Assembly: GCA_021785975.1 (NCBI GenBank)
Contig: JAJYOE010000002.1
Span: 1 to 62,152, forward strand
Origin: Bacillota bacterium
GTDB lineage: Bacteria; Bacillota; Bacilli; Alicyclobacillales; SLC66
Reading direction: 5' to 3'
DNA: 62,152 nucleotides
In this document: positions 1 to 9,748 of the stretch, piece after piece
How positions within the stretch are numbered: position 1 is the first letter of the stretch
Layout of the letters: each line of letters begins with the position of its first letter
Program-made: the position numbers and the translations under genes
Notes under the pieces: model-generated
Databases searched by the model: none
What the model was told of the DNA's origin: nothing
The model's input: only the letters and a program-made list of their open reading frames with translations

Positions 1-105
1 CGCAAATTGCTGGAAAAGCAAAAAGAGGGTAAGAAGCGCATGAAACAAGTGGGGAACGTGGAAATTCCGCAAGAGGCGTTTATGGCGGTGCTCAAAATTG
101 AATAG
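1..105 (+). CDS. lepA: Elongation factor 4 (LepA), C-terminal end only
   Basis: The first 34 codons and a TAG stop encode the lysine-rich C-terminal tail of the ribosomal back-translocase LepA/EF4: a basic stretch with KKRMKQVG followed by [13 protein letters not shown]. This tail is well conserved in the family, and lepA directly precedes hemW in Bacilli, so the assignment rests on both tail and context. The start and the GTPase domains lie outside the window. The stop overlaps the start of hemW by 8 bases, suggesting translational coupling. Confidence 0.9.
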   Translation, partial: RKLLEKQKEGKKRMKQVGNVEIPQEAFMAVLKIE

Positions 106-1297
106 TCAAGATGAACTTTCCAGTGTGGCACCGCTTCACCGATTGGCGCCAAAATCGCTCTACATCCACATCCCGTTTTGTGAAAGCAAGTGTTTTTATT
201 GTGACTTCAACTCCTACGTGGCAAATGATGAGGTCAAAAGAGACTATACCAATTCCCTCTTAAAAGAGCTGACACTGATTCGCGAAGCATATTTTCCTAA
301 CGGTGATCGACCCAGACTCGACACCATTTTTTTTGGTGGCGGCACCCCCACGGTGTTGCCTCTTTTGCAATGGGAAAAGATCGCCGCCTTTTTGCATGAT
401 CAGTTTTCCGTTGATCAAAAAACCGAGTGGACGGTCGAAGCAAATCCTGGATCGGTTAATGACAGTGTGCTTGGCGAACTGAAGCAGTTTGGCGTGAATC
501 GGCTGAGTTTTGGCGCACAGACATTCAATGAGATCCTGCTACTGGCGATTGGCCGTTTGCACAGTGTTCGCGACATTGAAAAGAGTGTGGAGCTTGCGAT
601 GCAGGCTGGATTTGGTCGGATCAGTCTGGATCTGATGTTTGGGCTTCCTGATCAGACGCTGACAGATGTTCGTGAAAGTGTGCGGCGTGCGGTGGGTTTC
701 GGTTTGGGGCATATATCCGTGTACGGACTAAAAGTAGAAGATGGCACGCCGTTTGCCAAGTGGCAGCAAAGCGGTCACCTGCATCTGCCAGAGGAAGACG
801 CAGAAGCCGCGATGTATGAAGAAGTCCGTCAACTGTTGCAGGAAGCAGGTCTGATGCAATACGAAATCAGCAATTTTGCCCGCGCGGGCGAGGAAGCTAG
901 GCACAACCTGACCTATTGGCATAATGAACCCTATTTCGCGGCAGGTGCAGGCGCTCACGGGTATGTCCACAGTCGCCGTTATGAAAACGTCAAATCCTTG
1001 CTTCGCTATCAACAAATGCTTGATGGTGGAGAGCGACCGCTTGAAGCGTTGTCTGCCGTGACCGCAAAGGAAGCGATGGAGGACAGCGTGATCCTTGGCC
1101 TGAGGCTTCGAGAAGGAGTGAACAAAAGCGCATTTTTGGCGCACCACGGAGTGGCACTCGATGAAGCGTTCGGCGATGTGATCCTGCCGCTCATCGAGCG
1201 GGGCTTACTTCAAGAAGACGAAGACCGGATAGTTATTCCGAGCCGGTATTATTCTTTGGCCAACGAAATTATGGTGCGTTTTCTCGGGAATAGTTGA
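98..1297 (+). CDS. hemW: HemW, radical SAM heme chaperone
   Basis: A 399-residue radical SAM protein of the HemN-like family. Near residue 28 the cluster motif reads CESKCFYC (CX3CX2C), preceded by the family signature SLYIHIPFC, and a glycine-rich FFGGGTPT motif follows. HemW-type proteins carry three cluster cysteines followed by DF, unlike coproporphyrinogen dehydrogenase HemN, which has a fourth cysteine; this protein is of the HemW type. HemW is thought to deliver heme to membrane proteins. The start is a TTG overlapping the end of lepA by 8 bases. The stop overlaps the -35 box of the heat-shock operon promoter. Older annotations may call it oxygen-independent coproporphyrinogen oxidase. 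Confidence 0.93.
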   Translation: MNSQDELSSVAPLHRLAPKSLYIHIPFCESKCFYCDFNSYVANDEVKRDYTNSLLKELTLIREAYFPNGDRPRLDTIFFGGGTPTVLPLLQWEKIAAFLHDQFSVDQKTEWTVEANPGSVNDSVLGELKQFGVNRLSFGAQTFNEILLLAIGRLHSVRDIEKSVELAMQAGFGRISLDLMFGLPDQTLTDVRESVRRAVGFGLGHISVYGLKVEDGTPFAKWQQSGHLHLPEEDAEAAMYEEVRQLLQEAGLMQYEISNFARAGEEARHNLTYWHNEPYFAAGAGAHGYVHSRRYENVKSLLRYQQMLDGGERPLEALSAVTAKEAMEDSVILGLRLREGVNKSAFLAHHGVALDEAFGDVILPLIERGLLQEDEDRIVIPSRYYSLANEIMVRFLGNS

Positions 1298-1321
1298 CAC
1301 TTGACCCGTGAATTTGATACA
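1294..1321 (+). promoter_or_regulatory. Sigma-A promoter of the hrcA-dnaK operon
   Basis: A -35 box TTGACA (1294-1299) and a -10-like box GATACA (1316-1321) are separated by 16 bases and lie just upstream of the CIRCE element. The -35 box overlaps the hemW stop codon. Position relative to CIRCE supports the call; the -10 box is imperfect. Confidence 0.6.
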
Positions 1322-1334
1322 TTTTCTATAACGA

Positions 1335-1361
1335 TTAGCACTCAACGATTAAGAGTGCTAA
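1335..1361 (+). promoter_or_regulatory. CIRCE operator (HrcA binding site)
   Basis: A perfect inverted repeat, TTAGCACTC, nine spacer bases, GAGTGCTAA, matches the CIRCE consensus without mismatch. HrcA bound here represses the hrcA-grpE-dnaK-dnaJ operon at normal temperature. It lies 30 bases before the hrcA start, within the untranslated leader. Confidence 0.97.
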
Positions 1362-1391
1362 CAAGATGGCCTCAGTTCAGTCTGGGGAGGG

Positions 1392-2447
1392 ATGACTGTG
1401 CTGTCTGAACGTCAGAAGATGATTCTGCGCATGATAGTAGAAGACTATGTCCAATCGGCAGAACCTGTAGGTTCAAGGTCTATTTCTAAGCAGGGGGATA
1501 CGGGCCTTAGCGCTGCCACCATTCGCAATGAAATGGCCGATCTGGAAGAACAAGGGTATTTAGAACAACCGCATACCTCAGCCGGTAGAGTGCCTTCACA
1601 GCAGGGATATCGGTATTATGTGGATCATCTGCTGCAGCTTGGTGAACGGTTGAGACCAGAGGAAATCTCGAAAATGAAGGCACTATTCAGTGAGCGTGTC
1701 GATGAGATTGAGAAAGTAGCGCAGCAAACAGCGCTTTATTTGTCCACGTTCACGCAGTACACTGCGGTGGTCTTGGGGCCGCAAGTGTATGAGAACACGT
1801 TGCGGAGTTTGCAGATGGTGCCGATCAACGAGCACTCTGCGGTCTTGCTGGTGGTGACATCGACTGGCCAAGTACAAAACAAAACGGTCAGTTTTCCGGA
1901 GGACATACCACTGTCGCAAGTGGAGAAATTGGTTCGTTTTCTGAATGAGAAGCTCGTCGGTACCCCTGTTTATCAGATGCGATCAAGAATTTTTGAAGAA
2001 ATCTCGCACGAAGTGGCAAGGCAAATGAGAGACTTTGAAGAGGCGCAGCGCATTCTGGACCAATTATTGGCGGTGATTTCTGCCGAAAAGGACGGGAAGC
2101 TGTTCCTCGGCGGAACCACCAACATGTTGTTGCAGCCTGAGTTTCACAATGTAGAAAAAGCCAAATCCGTTCTGTCCTGGTTGGAGCATCATGACTTGGT
2201 GTCTAGAGCCTTAATGCAGGAGAGTAAAGCGCGCGGCCCGTTGTCGGTGAGAATTGGCGGCGAAAATGAACTTTCCACGTTGCAAGATTGTTCTCTGGTC
2301 ACTGCCACATACCAGATTGGCGGCGACCCAGTGGGTGTGATCGGCATTATTGGACCTACCAGAATGGAATACGGAAGGGTTATCGGGATGCTGGATTACT
2401 TATCAAAAGAAATGTCACACCTGGTGACCAAGTGGTACTCAGGATAG
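1392..2447 (+). CDS. hrcA: Heat-inducible transcription repressor HrcA
   Basis: A 351-residue protein with the HrcA N-terminal winged-helix (LSERQKMILRMIVEDYV, then SAATIRNEMADLEEQGYLEQPHTSAGRVPS) and the longer GAF-like C-terminal region. It binds the CIRCE element just upstream and so autoregulates the operon; GroE normally keeps it active. ATG start at 1392 with a GGGGAGGG ribosome binding site. First gene of hrcA-grpE-dnaK-dnaJ; length is normal for the family. Confidence 0.97.
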   Translation: MTVLSERQKMILRMIVEDYVQSAEPVGSRSISKQGDTGLSAATIRNEMADLEEQGYLEQPHTSAGRVPSQQGYRYYVDHLLQLGERLRPEEISKMKALFSERVDEIEKVAQQTALYLSTFTQYTAVVLGPQVYENTLRSLQMVPINEHSAVLLVVTSTGQVQNKTVSFPEDIPLSQVEKLVRFLNEKLVGTPVYQMRSRIFEEISHEVARQMRDFEEAQRILDQLLAVISAEKDGKLFLGGTTNMLLQPEFHNVEKAKSVLSWLEHHDLVSRALMQESKARGPLSVRIGGENELSTLQDCSLVTATYQIGGDPVGVIGIIGPTRMEYGRVIGMLDYLSKEMSHLVTKWYSG

Positions 2448-2480
2448 AATGTGTAATTTATTGGCTTGGAGGCGTTGGAA

Positions 2481-3089
2481 TTGAGTTCATCGGAGAAACA
2501 GGAATCTACTATCGGGGAAACCCGTGAAGAGGAGTCACAAGATACCAGCAATGTGAATGAGGATGTGGCATCGCTAGACAATGCCGATTCAGTGGCTGCA
2601 GAAGCGGTGACTGAGTCCTCAGATGAGGCGACGGCAGATAACGATGAGGAGCAGATGTGGCAAAAGAAAGTGGCAGAGCTTGAGGACAGGCTATTGCGCG
2701 TTCATGCCGATTTTGATAATTTCCGCCGCCGCACCAGGCAAGAAAAGGAAGACTTGCTGAACCTGGCAAATACGAAGCTGATTGGTGAGTTGTTGCCGGT
2801 GCTTGACAATTTTGCGCTGGCACTGCAGGCTGCAGAATCTTCAGGCGATGCCGGAAGCATCGCGAAAGGTGTGGACATGGTCTACAAGCAACTTTTCAAT
2901 ATGCTTGAGAACATGGGATTGCGGCAGATGGAACCCATCGGGCAAGCCTTTGATCCAAGCATGCATGAAGCGGTGATGTCTGAGCCTGTTGATGGCAAGG
3001 AGCCTGGCGTTGTCGTTGCGGTGATGAGGTCTGGCTATTACTTCAAAGACAAAGTATTGCGTCCTGCAATGGTGAAAGTGAGCGAATAA
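2481..3089 (+). CDS. grpE: Nucleotide exchange factor GrpE
   Basis: About 202 residues from the chosen start. An acidic, Ser/Glu-rich disordered N-terminus (residues 1-55) precedes the long coiled coil ([31 protein letters not shown]) and the beta-wing domain with [14 protein letters not shown]-like and MHEAVM motifs. GrpE releases ADP from DnaK. I place the start at TTG 2481 because GGAGG (2468-2472) is then 8 bases upstream; an in-frame TTG at 2466 overlaps that site and is unlikely. It sits between hrcA and dnaK, 17 bases before dnaK. Confidence 0.94.
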   Translation: MSSSEKQESTIGETREEESQDTSNVNEDVASLDNADSVAAEAVTESSDEATADNDEEQMWQKKVAELEDRLLRVHADFDNFRRRTRQEKEDLLNLANTKLIGELLPVLDNFALALQAAESSGDAGSIAKGVDMVYKQLFNMLENMGLRQMEPIGQAFDPSMHEAVMSEPVDGKEPGVVVAVMRSGYYFKDKVLRPAMVKVSE

Positions 3090-3106
3090 AAGGGAGGATT
3101 TCCATA

Positions 3107-4930
3107 ATGGCTAAAGTAATCGGTATTGACCTTGGTACTACCAACTCTTGCGTGGCGGTCATGGAGGGCGGAGAAACTATCGTGATTCCTAACGCGGAAG
3201 GCAATCGCACCACGCCTTCGATCGTCGGGTTTTCAAAAACCGGGGAACGCCTTGTCGGCGACATTGCTAAACGACAAGCAGTCACCAATCCTGACGGCAC
3301 AGTGATTTCGATTAAACGCCACATGGGCACCGGTCATAAAGAAAAAATTGATGACAAAGAATATACGCCGCAGGAAATCTCTGCGATGATTTTGCAAAAA
3401 TTAAAGGCGGATGCGGAAGCGTATCTTGGTGAGACAGTCACGCAAGCCGTCATCACCGTGCCGGCGTATTTTAATGACAGCCAGCGTCAAGCGACAAAAG
3501 ACGCTGGGAAAATCGCCGGGCTTGATGTGCTTCGCATCGTCAACGAACCGACCGCGGCGGCACTTGCCTATGGTCTTGATAAAGATGGCGACCACACGAT
3601 TCTTGTCTACGACCTTGGCGGTGGGACATTCGACGTCTCCATCCTCGAACTTGGCGATGGCGTATTTGAAGTGAAGGCCACGAGTGGGAACAACCACCTT
3701 GGCGGAGATGATTTTGACGAGCGGATCATCAATTACTTAGTAGAAGAATTTAAAAAGGAAAACGGCATCGATCTCAAAAAAGACCGCATGGCGATGCAAC
3801 GACTCAAGGATTCTGCAGAAAAGGCCAAAAAAGAACTGTCGAGCGCGCTGACCACGTCCATTTCCCTGCCGTTTATCTCTGCGGACGCATCGGGACCCAA
3901 GCACCTCGAAGTCAATTTGACCAGGGCAAAATTCGATGAAATGACGGCTGACCTCGTCGAAGCAACGATGGGACCGACTCGTCAGGCATTATCCGATGCG
4001 GGACTGTCGTTAAATGAAATTGACAAGGTCATTCTCGTCGGTGGATCTACCCGCATTCCTGCGGTCGTGGAAGCGATCAAGAAAGTGACGGGCAAAGAAC
4101 CGTTCAAGGGCGTCAATCCGGATGAGGTCGTTGCAGTTGGTGCGGCTATTCAAGCGGGTGTGCTCACAGGAGATGTCAAGGGCGTAGTGCTCCTCGACGT
4201 GACCCCACTCTCACTTGGAATTGAAACACTCGGTGGCGTCATGACCCGGATGATTGAGCGCAATACCACCATCCCGACGTCCAAAAAGCAAGTCTATTCC
4301 ACTGCGGCAGACAACCAGACTTCCGTAGAAATTCACGTGTTACAAGGCGAACGCGAATTTGCCCGCGACAATAAGACGCTGGGACGTTTTACGCTCTCGG
4401 ATATTCCGCCGGCTCCTCGTGGCATTCCACAAATCGAGGTCACGTTTGACATCGATGCGAATGGCATTGTCCATGTGTCGGCCAAAGACCTGGGCACTGG
4501 CAAGAGCCAGAACATCACCATCACCTCATCAAGCGGACTTGGTAAAGATGAAATTGACCGCATGGTGAAGGAAGCAGAATTGCATGCGGAAGAAGATAAA
4601 AAACACCGCGAGGAAACAGAACTTCGCAATCAGGCAGACAACCTGATTTATCAAACGGACAAAACCATCAAGGATGTTGGGGATAAGGCCAGTGCTGAAG
4701 AAAAAGACAAGGCAGAAGCAGCTAAGCAAAAACTGAAAGACGCGCTAGGCGGAAGCGATATGGATGCCATCAAAGTGGCCTTTGAGGAACTGAGCAGCGC
4801 GATTCAAGCACTTTCTGTCAAGCTTTATGAACAGGCGTCACAAGGTCAAGACGGAGGCGACCACCAACATAGCCACGACGACAATGTAGTGGATGCGGAT
4901 TACAATGTGGTGGATGAAGACAAGAAGTAA
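3107..4930 (+). CDS. dnaK: Hsp70 chaperone DnaK
   Basis: A 607-residue Hsp70. The nucleotide-binding domain starts [13 protein letters not shown] and contains the phosphate 2 motif [12 protein letters not shown] and [11 protein letters not shown]. The hydrophobic linker [14 protein letters not shown] leads into the substrate-binding domain and helical lid; the tail ends in an acidic [15 protein letters not shown]-driven folding chaperone working with GrpE and DnaJ. ATG start with GGGAGG upstream. Expression is through the CIRCE-controlled promoter before hrcA. Confidence 0.98.
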   Translation: MAKVIGIDLGTTNSCVAVMEGGETIVIPNAEGNRTTPSIVGFSKTGERLVGDIAKRQAVTNPDGTVISIKRHMGTGHKEKIDDKEYTPQEISAMILQKLKADAEAYLGETVTQAVITVPAYFNDSQRQATKDAGKIAGLDVLRIVNEPTAAALAYGLDKDGDHTILVYDLGGGTFDVSILELGDGVFEVKATSGNNHLGGDDFDERIINYLVEEFKKENGIDLKKDRMAMQRLKDSAEKAKKELSSALTTSISLPFISADASGPKHLEVNLTRAKFDEMTADLVEATMGPTRQALSDAGLSLNEIDKVILVGGSTRIPAVVEAIKKVTGKEPFKGVNPDEVVAVGAAIQAGVLTGDVKGVVLLDVTPLSLGIETLGGVMTRMIERNTTIPTSKKQVYSTAADNQTSVEIHVLQGEREFARDNKTLGRFTLSDIPPAPRGIPQIEVTFDIDANGIVHVSAKDLGTGKSQNITITSSSGLGKDEIDRMVKEAELHAEEDKKHREETELRNQADNLIYQTDKTIKDVGDKASAEEKDKAEAAKQKLKDALGGSDMDAIKVAFEELSSAIQALSVKLYEQASQGQDGGDHQHSHDDNVVDADYNVVDEDKK

Positions 4931-4946
4931 TGCCAGAATAAAAGGC

Positions 4947-4970
4947 GGCGAGAGGCCGACCCCTCTCGCC
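4947..4970 (+). promoter_or_regulatory. Hairpin in the dnaK-dnaJ spacer
   Basis: Inverted repeat GGCGAGAGG / CCTCTCGCC with a 6-base loop and only a weak, delayed T stretch afterwards. It may attenuate transcription or stabilise the dnaK message, giving more DnaK than DnaJ. The structure is seen directly; the role is inferred. Confidence 0.6.
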
Positions 4971-5004
4971 GGTACCTATTTTATGGGGAGTGAGGGACGC
5001 CACC

Positions 5005-6138
5005 GTGAGTAAACGGGATTATTACGAAGTGCTCGGTGTTGATCGCTCGGCGTCGCCAGAGGAGATCAAGAAAGCCTATCGCGGTTTGGCGCGTAAGCTT
5101 CATCCTGATGTCAACAAAGAAGACCACCAGGCGGAAGATAAATTCAAAGAATTGCAAGAGGCCTACGAGGTATTGTCTGATCAGGATAAAAAAGCGAATT
5201 ATGATCGTTTTGGCCATCAGGATCCAACGCAGGGTGGATTTGGCGGTCAAGGTGGATTCAATGCCGATTTTGGCGGTTTTGGCGACATATTTGACATGTT
5301 TTTTGGCGGCGGTGGCGGCGGTGGAAGGCAACGCGGCGGTCCGCAGCGCGGTTCAGACATGGAATACACACTGGCCATCGATTTTCAGGATGCCGCATTT
5401 GGCTTGACCAAAGAAATTGAAATTCCGCGGACAGAGACCTGCGACACTTGTTCAGGTAGCGGGGCCAAGCCGGGAACCAAGGTGGAAACCTGCAGTACCT
5501 GTAAAGGCAGCGGCGTGCAGGAATTTGTCACGAACACGCCGTTTGGACGGATGGTCAACAGACGAACCTGCTCCACCTGCCAGGGGACTGGCAAGCGCAT
5601 CTCCACACCTTGTACCACCTGTCGAGGAACAGGGACGGTGAGGCGACGCAGGAAGATCGAAGTCAAAGTTCCGCCCGGTGTCGATACAGGCAATCGTCTT
5701 CGTATTAGCGGTGCAGGAGAAGCCGGAGAGCGCGGGGCACCTTCTGGCGACTTATACATTGTGATACGAGTCAACAAGCACGACTTCTTCAAACGAGAAG
5801 GTACAGAAGTGTACTGCGATGTGCCGATTTCCTTCATCCAGGCAGCGCTTGGCGACGAATTTACAGTGCCAACGCTTTACGGCAGGGAAAACCTCCGTAT
5901 TCCTGAAGGCACGCAGACTGGAACGGTTTTTCATCTGAAAGGCAAGGGCATGCCGCGCCTTGGTAACGGCGTTTCGAAGGGCGATCAGCATGTACGGGTC
6001 GTGGTGCAGACGCCAACGAAGCTCTCCGATAAGCAAAAAGAAATTCTGCGCGATTTTTCAAAGGAACTCGGTGAAGAGGCTCATGAGCCGTCCAAGTCAT
6101 TTTTTGATCGGATGAAGAGCGCGTTCAAAGGAGAATAA
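5005..6138 (+). CDS. dnaJ: Hsp40 co-chaperone DnaJ
   Basis: About 377 residues. J domain at residues 4-67 with the catalytic HPD motif (LHPDVN), a Gly/Phe-rich linker that includes a run of glycines, then four zinc-binding CXXCXGXG repeats ([32 protein letters not shown]) and the C-terminal substrate domains. It stimulates DnaK ATPase. I choose GTG 5005: the upstream TGAGGG is 8 bases away and the protein then begins [11 protein letters not shown] as in relatives. An in-frame GTG at 4990 has no ribosome binding site. Confidence 0.96.
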   Translation: MSKRDYYEVLGVDRSASPEEIKKAYRGLARKLHPDVNKEDHQAEDKFKELQEAYEVLSDQDKKANYDRFGHQDPTQGGFGGQGGFNADFGGFGDIFDMFFGGGGGGGRQRGGPQRGSDMEYTLAIDFQDAAFGLTKEIEIPRTETCDTCSGSGAKPGTKVETCSTCKGSGVQEFVTNTPFGRMVNRRTCSTCQGTGKRISTPCTTCRGTGTVRRRRKIEVKVPPGVDTGNRLRISGAGEAGERGAPSGDLYIVIRVNKHDFFKREGTEVYCDVPISFIQAALGDEFTVPTLYGRENLRIPEGTQTGTVFHLKGKGMPRLGNGVSKGDQHVRVVVQTPTKLSDKQKEILRDFSKELGEEAHEPSKSFFDRMKSAFKGE

Positions 6139-6171
6139 CAAAAGAATCACCATAGATCCACATGCACCAAC

Positions 6172-6199
6172 GTCGCGGTACTTCCGCGGCTTATTTTTT
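6172..6199 (+). terminator. Terminator after dnaJ
   Basis: A GC-rich stem (core CGCGG / CCGCG, extended by outer pairs from 6172 to 6190) with a 5-base loop, followed by TTATTTTTT. It lies 33 bases after the dnaJ stop and probably ends most transcripts of the heat-shock operon. Confidence 0.75.
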
Positions 6200-6222
6200 G
6201 TCACCGGGATGACCTCGTGTAG

Positions 6223-6262
6223 GCACTTTTTCCTGTAAATTTGAAAAACAGGAGGAAAGTGC
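6223..6262 (+). promoter_or_regulatory. Hairpin that sequesters the ribosome binding site
   Basis: Bases 6223-6229 (GCACTTT) pair with 6256-6262 (AAAGTGC), and 6231-6236 (TCCTGT) pair with 6248-6253 (ACAGGA), leaving an 11-base loop and a small internal loop. The Shine-Dalgarno AGGAGG (6250-6255) lies inside the stem and the start codon follows at 6264. Thirteen base pairs should block ribosome access until melted. Function as a translational switch or thermosensor is inferred. Confidence 0.65.
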
Positions 6263-6263
6263 G

Positions 6264-6542
6264 ATGAATCAACTTGCAACCTTTACCCTAAGCAGTCTGC
6301 ATTCAGTGAGCGGGCAAAGCATGGCGATTTTGATGCTGGTTCAGCTCGTCAAGGACTTGCCCATTCTTAAAGCTATCCCCACAAGGGCGCTGGCAGTACT
6401 GATTGGCATGGTACTGGCGCTCGCGACGGAGAGCCAGTTATCGCTTAAAGTGCCGGATCTCACATTGACGCTGATGAACGGTGTGGTGGCTGCCTTGACT
6501 GCTGTCGGAGGGTGGCATCTTGTACAAAGCGGCAAACAGTAA
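6264..6542 (+). CDS. Small holin-like membrane protein
   Basis: A 92-residue protein with two probable membrane helices, around residues 42-56 (ALAVLIGMVLALATE) and 70-88 (LMNGVVAALTAVGGWHLVQ). The second resembles the tail of small phage-holin-type proteins of Firmicutes, but I do not recognise a named family with certainty. AGGAGG is 8 bases before the ATG but is buried in a strong hairpin (6223-6262). No promoter is evident between the dnaJ terminator and this gene, so expression may depend on read-through. No lysis genes are nearby, so a phage origin is not supported. Confidence 0.7.
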   Translation: MNQLATFTLSSLHSVSGQSMAILMLVQLVKDLPILKAIPTRALAVLIGMVLALATESQLSLKVPDLTLTLMNGVVAALTAVGGWHLVQSGKQ

Positions 6543-6591
6543 GGGTTAAACGGTGCGTAGGTGCAAAACCTGTGCTAAACTTGTTGCATGA

Positions 6592-6617
6592 GCCCCGAAC
6601 GGGTGTCCGTCCGGGGC
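6592..6617 (+). terminator. Strong hairpin before prmA
   Basis: GCCCCG, A, ACGG, a GTGT loop, CCGT, C, CGGGGC forms a stem with one A-C mismatch. It is followed by ATTTCGG rather than a long T run, so it is either a weak terminator for the small membrane protein gene or a leader structure of prmA. Confidence 0.5.
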
Positions 6618-6652
6618 ATTTCGGTGCTTGAAACAGCAAGGAGATTGTGAAT

Positions 6653-7615
6653 TTGAATTTATGGAAAATTGCCGTAGAGACGAGTTCTGAGGCAGCGGAT
6701 GCCGTAGCCGTGAAGTTGGAATCTTTTGGTGCTGTGGCGATCGACACGGAAGATCGGCAAGATGTCGAGATCAAAAAAGCTCATTTGCAATTTGGCGAAC
6801 TCATTGACGAGGATCATTTGCAGGCGCCGATCGATGGTGCCGTGGTGAATGGGTATTTTGACCGAGAGGCTTATGGACGACAAGCGATGGAGCAATTAGT
6901 GAGAGAATTGCATCGTCAGCTTCAAAAATTATCGGACTATGGACTGGATCCGGGACTTCTACGCATTTCGTATTCTACATTGGATGAGGACGATTATCTT
7001 CATGCATGGAAAAAGGATTTTCATGCGTTCTCCGTGTCCAATCGGCTTGCCATTGTCCCTGTATGGGAACGGGAATCATGGCAAGGGTTAGATGGACAAC
7101 TACCGCTTTATGTGGAGCCTGGCGTCGCATTTGGCACTGGGACTCATGAGACGACACGTTTATGCCTGAGGCAACTGGAGGCGGTGGTCACAGCTGGCGT
7201 AAAGGTGCTGGACGTTGGCACCGGCACTGGCATTCTCGCCATTGCAGCAGCTAAGCTTGGTGCAGACCGGATAGTGGCGGTGGATCTGGATGAAACGGCT
7301 GTGCGGGTGGCAAAAGCGAACGTGGAGGACAATCAGGTGGCGGATCTGGTGACGGTACTTCAATCTGATTTGAATCAGGCGCTCACGGAGGAAACATTTG
7401 ATGTGGTGACAGCCAATTTGCTTGCAGGGCTCGTGATCAGACTTGTACCTGAACTCTTGCGTCATTTGAAAAAGGGCGGATGTCTCATCGCTTCCGGTAT
7501 TGTGGAAAATCAGTGGGAAGCTGTGAAAGAGGCGCTAACTTCACATCATTTCAGTATTGTGCAAGTGAGCCATGAAGCGGATTGGCTCGCAGTGTGCGCC
7601 AGATGGGTTGGATGA
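6653..7615 (+). CDS. prmA: Ribosomal protein L11 methyltransferase
   Basis: About 320 residues. The N-terminal substrate-recognition domain is followed by a class I SAM methyltransferase domain: PGVAFGTGTHETTRLCL, then VLDVGTGTGILAIAAAKLGA (motif I) and VTANLLAGLV (NxxA-type motif). These are hallmarks of PrmA, which trimethylates ribosomal protein L11. I prefer TTG 6653 because AAGGAG (6638-6643) is then 9 bases upstream; GTG 6647 would be only 3 bases away. It is followed after 3 bases by rsmE, the usual partner after dnaJ. Confidence 0.95.
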   Translation: MNLWKIAVETSSEAADAVAVKLESFGAVAIDTEDRQDVEIKKAHLQFGELIDEDHLQAPIDGAVVNGYFDREAYGRQAMEQLVRELHRQLQKLSDYGLDPGLLRISYSTLDEDDYLHAWKKDFHAFSVSNRLAIVPVWERESWQGLDGQLPLYVEPGVAFGTGTHETTRLCLRQLEAVVTAGVKVLDVGTGTGILAIAAAKLGADRIVAVDLDETAVRVAKANVEDNQVADLVTVLQSDLNQALTEETFDVVTANLLAGLVIRLVPELLRHLKKGGCLIASGIVENQWEAVKEALTSHHFSIVQVSHEADWLAVCARWVG

Positions 7616-7618
7616 CAG

Positions 7619-8371
7619 ATGCAGCGGTATTTCCTTGATGACCAGGCGATGAAAAATGGCAATAAAGCGGTAATTCAAGGGGATGACCATCACCACATCG
7701 TACGCGTGATGCGGATGAAACCGGGAGATAAAGTGCAGGTGGTGGTGGCTTCCATTCCTTATCTTGCAGAGATCATAGCCATTTCCGAAACACAAGTGGA
7801 AGTGGGGATTTTGGAACGCGTGCACGATCAGAGTGAGGCGGAGATTGCCCTTACCCTTCTGCAAGGCTTGCCAAAGGGGGAAAAAATCGACCTCGTGATC
7901 CGACAGGCAGCAGAAATCGGCGTGGCAGAGATCATCGTTTTTCAAGCGGAGAGATCAGTGGCTAAAATGGCAGGCGATAAGCGTGAAGCAAAGCTTTTGC
8001 GCTGGCGCAAAATTGCCAAAGAAGCGGCAGAGCTTGCCCACAGGACGGTAATTCCCGAGGTGAAATTTGCAGATTCGCTGAAGTCGGCGCTTTCGATCCT
8101 TGATCCAAAGACGCTCAAACTCCTGCCTTACGAGCTTCAAAACGGGGGACTTCCTTCTTTAAAAGAGGTCTTGCGTAGTGTTGCGATCCCTTCATCTGCT
8201 GCGTTTGTCATTGGACCAGAAGGCGGATTTACGGAAGAAGAAGTGCAATTAGCAGAAGCGAGCGACTGGCGTTTGCTGACGCTTGGCAAGCGCATTTTGC
8301 GGACGGAAACAGCGGGGCTCGTGGTGGCATCGCTCTTGCTATATGAATGGGACCAAATGGGAGTGAATTGA
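7619..8371 (+). CDS. rsmE: 16S rRNA m3U1498 methyltransferase RsmE
   Basis: A 250-residue SPOUT-fold methyltransferase. A PUA-like N-terminus (DDHHHIVRVMRMKPGD) precedes the knotted SAM-binding region with FVIGPEGGFTEEE and TLGKRILRTETA, both diagnostic of RsmE. It methylates U1498 of 16S rRNA. The ATG start lies 3 bases after the prmA stop and the stop abuts the mtaB ribosome binding site, consistent with one operon prmA-rsmE-mtaB. Confidence 0.95.
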   Translation: MQRYFLDDQAMKNGNKAVIQGDDHHHIVRVMRMKPGDKVQVVVASIPYLAEIIAISETQVEVGILERVHDQSEAEIALTLLQGLPKGEKIDLVIRQAAEIGVAEIIVFQAERSVAKMAGDKREAKLLRWRKIAKEAAELAHRTVIPEVKFADSLKSALSILDPKTLKLLPYELQNGGLPSLKEVLRSVAIPSSAAFVIGPEGGFTEEEVQLAEASDWRLLTLGKRILRTETAGLVVASLLLYEWDQMGVN

Positions 8372-8381
8372 GGTGACAGAC

Positions 8382-9725
8382 ATGCCAAAAGTGGCGCTTC
8401 ACACCTTGGGATGCAAGGTCAATTATTATGACACGGAAGCCATCTGGCAACTTTTCAAGCGAAATGGATATGAACGTGTCGAATTTTCCGATCAGGCAGA
8501 CGTTTACGTGATCAATACCTGTACGGTCACGCACGAAGGGGATCGAAAATCCCGGCAGATGATACGCCGGGCGGTACGCAACAATCCCGATGCGGTGGTG
8601 GCCGTGACCGGTTGCTATGCGCAAATTGCGCCCGGCGAAATTCTCGGCATTGAGGGCGTCGATCTGGTAGTGGGCAATCAATATCGGGAACAGATGTTAG
8701 AATGGATTGAAAAAGTTCGCGAGGAACACCATCCCTACAACGCAGTGGCACCGATCCTCAAACAAAAGGAATTTGAGGACATGGAGGTTCCCGTGTTTGC
8801 GGAACGCACCAGAGCCAGCTTGAAAATTGAAGACGGTTGCAATCACTTTTGTACGTTTTGCATCATTCCTTATGCGCGTGGTCTGGTGCGAAGCCGAAAA
8901 CCTGAAAGTGTAGTCAGGCAGGCGCGAAGGCTCGCCGATGCCGGGTATCACGAAATTGTTCTGACAGGAATCCACACAGGCGGATATGGCGAGGATCTGG
9001 AAGATTTTACGCTAGCCGACCTGCTGGTGGAGCTGGAGAAAATCGGAAATCTACGCAGAATTCGCATTTCTTCTATTGAAGCGAGCGAGATCAGCGATCA
9101 GTTGATCGAGGTACTTGCTGACTCAAAGAAAGTGTGCCGTCACCTGCATATTCCGCTGCAGGCGGGGGCAAATGAGGTATTAAAGCGAATGAACCGTCAC
9201 TACACGATCGAAGAATATGCGGAAAAACTTGCTAAAGTGCGAATCGCGTTACCGGACCTTGCGATTACGAGCGACATCATCGTCGGATTTCCAGGTGAAA
9301 CGGATGAGCAGTTCATGACCACGTATGATTTTGTCAAAGCGCAGGCGTTTGCTGAACTGCATGTATTTCCCTATTCTCCAAGGGTGGGAACTCCGGCGGC
9401 AAAATTTACGGATGCGGTGCCTGAAGAAGTCAAGCATGGGCGGGTGGAGAAGATGATTGCGCTCTCACAGGAATTGCAGCATGAGTACAATAGGCGCTTT
9501 ATCCATCAAGTGCTAGAGGTGATCCCTGAAGAATCAGAGGTTCGAGGCGGTCAGTTATGGCTTGTCGGTCATGCGGATAACTACATGAAAATTGAATTTC
9601 CAGGCGATGAGAAGTGGCTTGGTGAGATTTGCGCGGTGCGCGTGACGTCGCCCGGAACAGAGCTGTCAGTTGGCAGGATCGAAACGGTGCTGACGAGCGT
9701 CGATGTGGCATCACTTTTGGGTTGA
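8382..9725 (+). CDS. mtaB: tRNA ms2t6A37 methylthiotransferase MtaB
   Basis: About 447 residues. N-terminal MTTase domain with its three cysteines (LGCKVN, INTCTVT, VTGCYAQ), a radical SAM domain with CNHFCTFC (CX3CX2C) followed by IPYARG, and a C-terminal TRAM domain. MtaB adds the methylthio group to t6A at position 37 of ANN-decoding tRNAs. ATG 8382 is chosen because GAGGTGA lies 5 bases upstream; an in-frame GTG at 8373 lies inside that site. It is the last gene of the conserved dnaJ-prmA-rsmE-mtaB order before an accessory block. Confidence 0.95.
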   Translation: MPKVALHTLGCKVNYYDTEAIWQLFKRNGYERVEFSDQADVYVINTCTVTHEGDRKSRQMIRRAVRNNPDAVVAVTGCYAQIAPGEILGIEGVDLVVGNQYREQMLEWIEKVREEHHPYNAVAPILKQKEFEDMEVPVFAERTRASLKIEDGCNHFCTFCIIPYARGLVRSRKPESVVRQARRLADAGYHEIVLTGIHTGGYGEDLEDFTLADLLVELEKIGNLRRIRISSIEASEISDQLIEVLADSKKVCRHLHIPLQAGANEVLKRMNRHYTIEEYAEKLAKVRIALPDLAITSDIIVGFPGETDEQFMTTYDFVKAQAFAELHVFPYSPRVGTPAAKFTDAVPEEVKHGRVEKMIALSQELQHEYNRRFIHQVLEVIPEESEVRGGQLWLVGHADNYMKIEFPGDEKWLGEICAVRVTSPGTELSVGRIETVLTSVDVASLLG

Positions 9726-9748
9726 ATGTGACAAGGGGGCATAGTGAA

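Noticed and set aside
5300-5340. G-rich tandem repeat as a structural or slippage element
   Set aside because: It encodes the glycine run of the DnaJ Gly/Phe linker and is expected there.
6264-6542. Prophage remnant based on the holin-like protein
   Set aside because: No endolysin, integrase, structural gene or attachment site lies nearby, and the flanking genes are conserved core genes.
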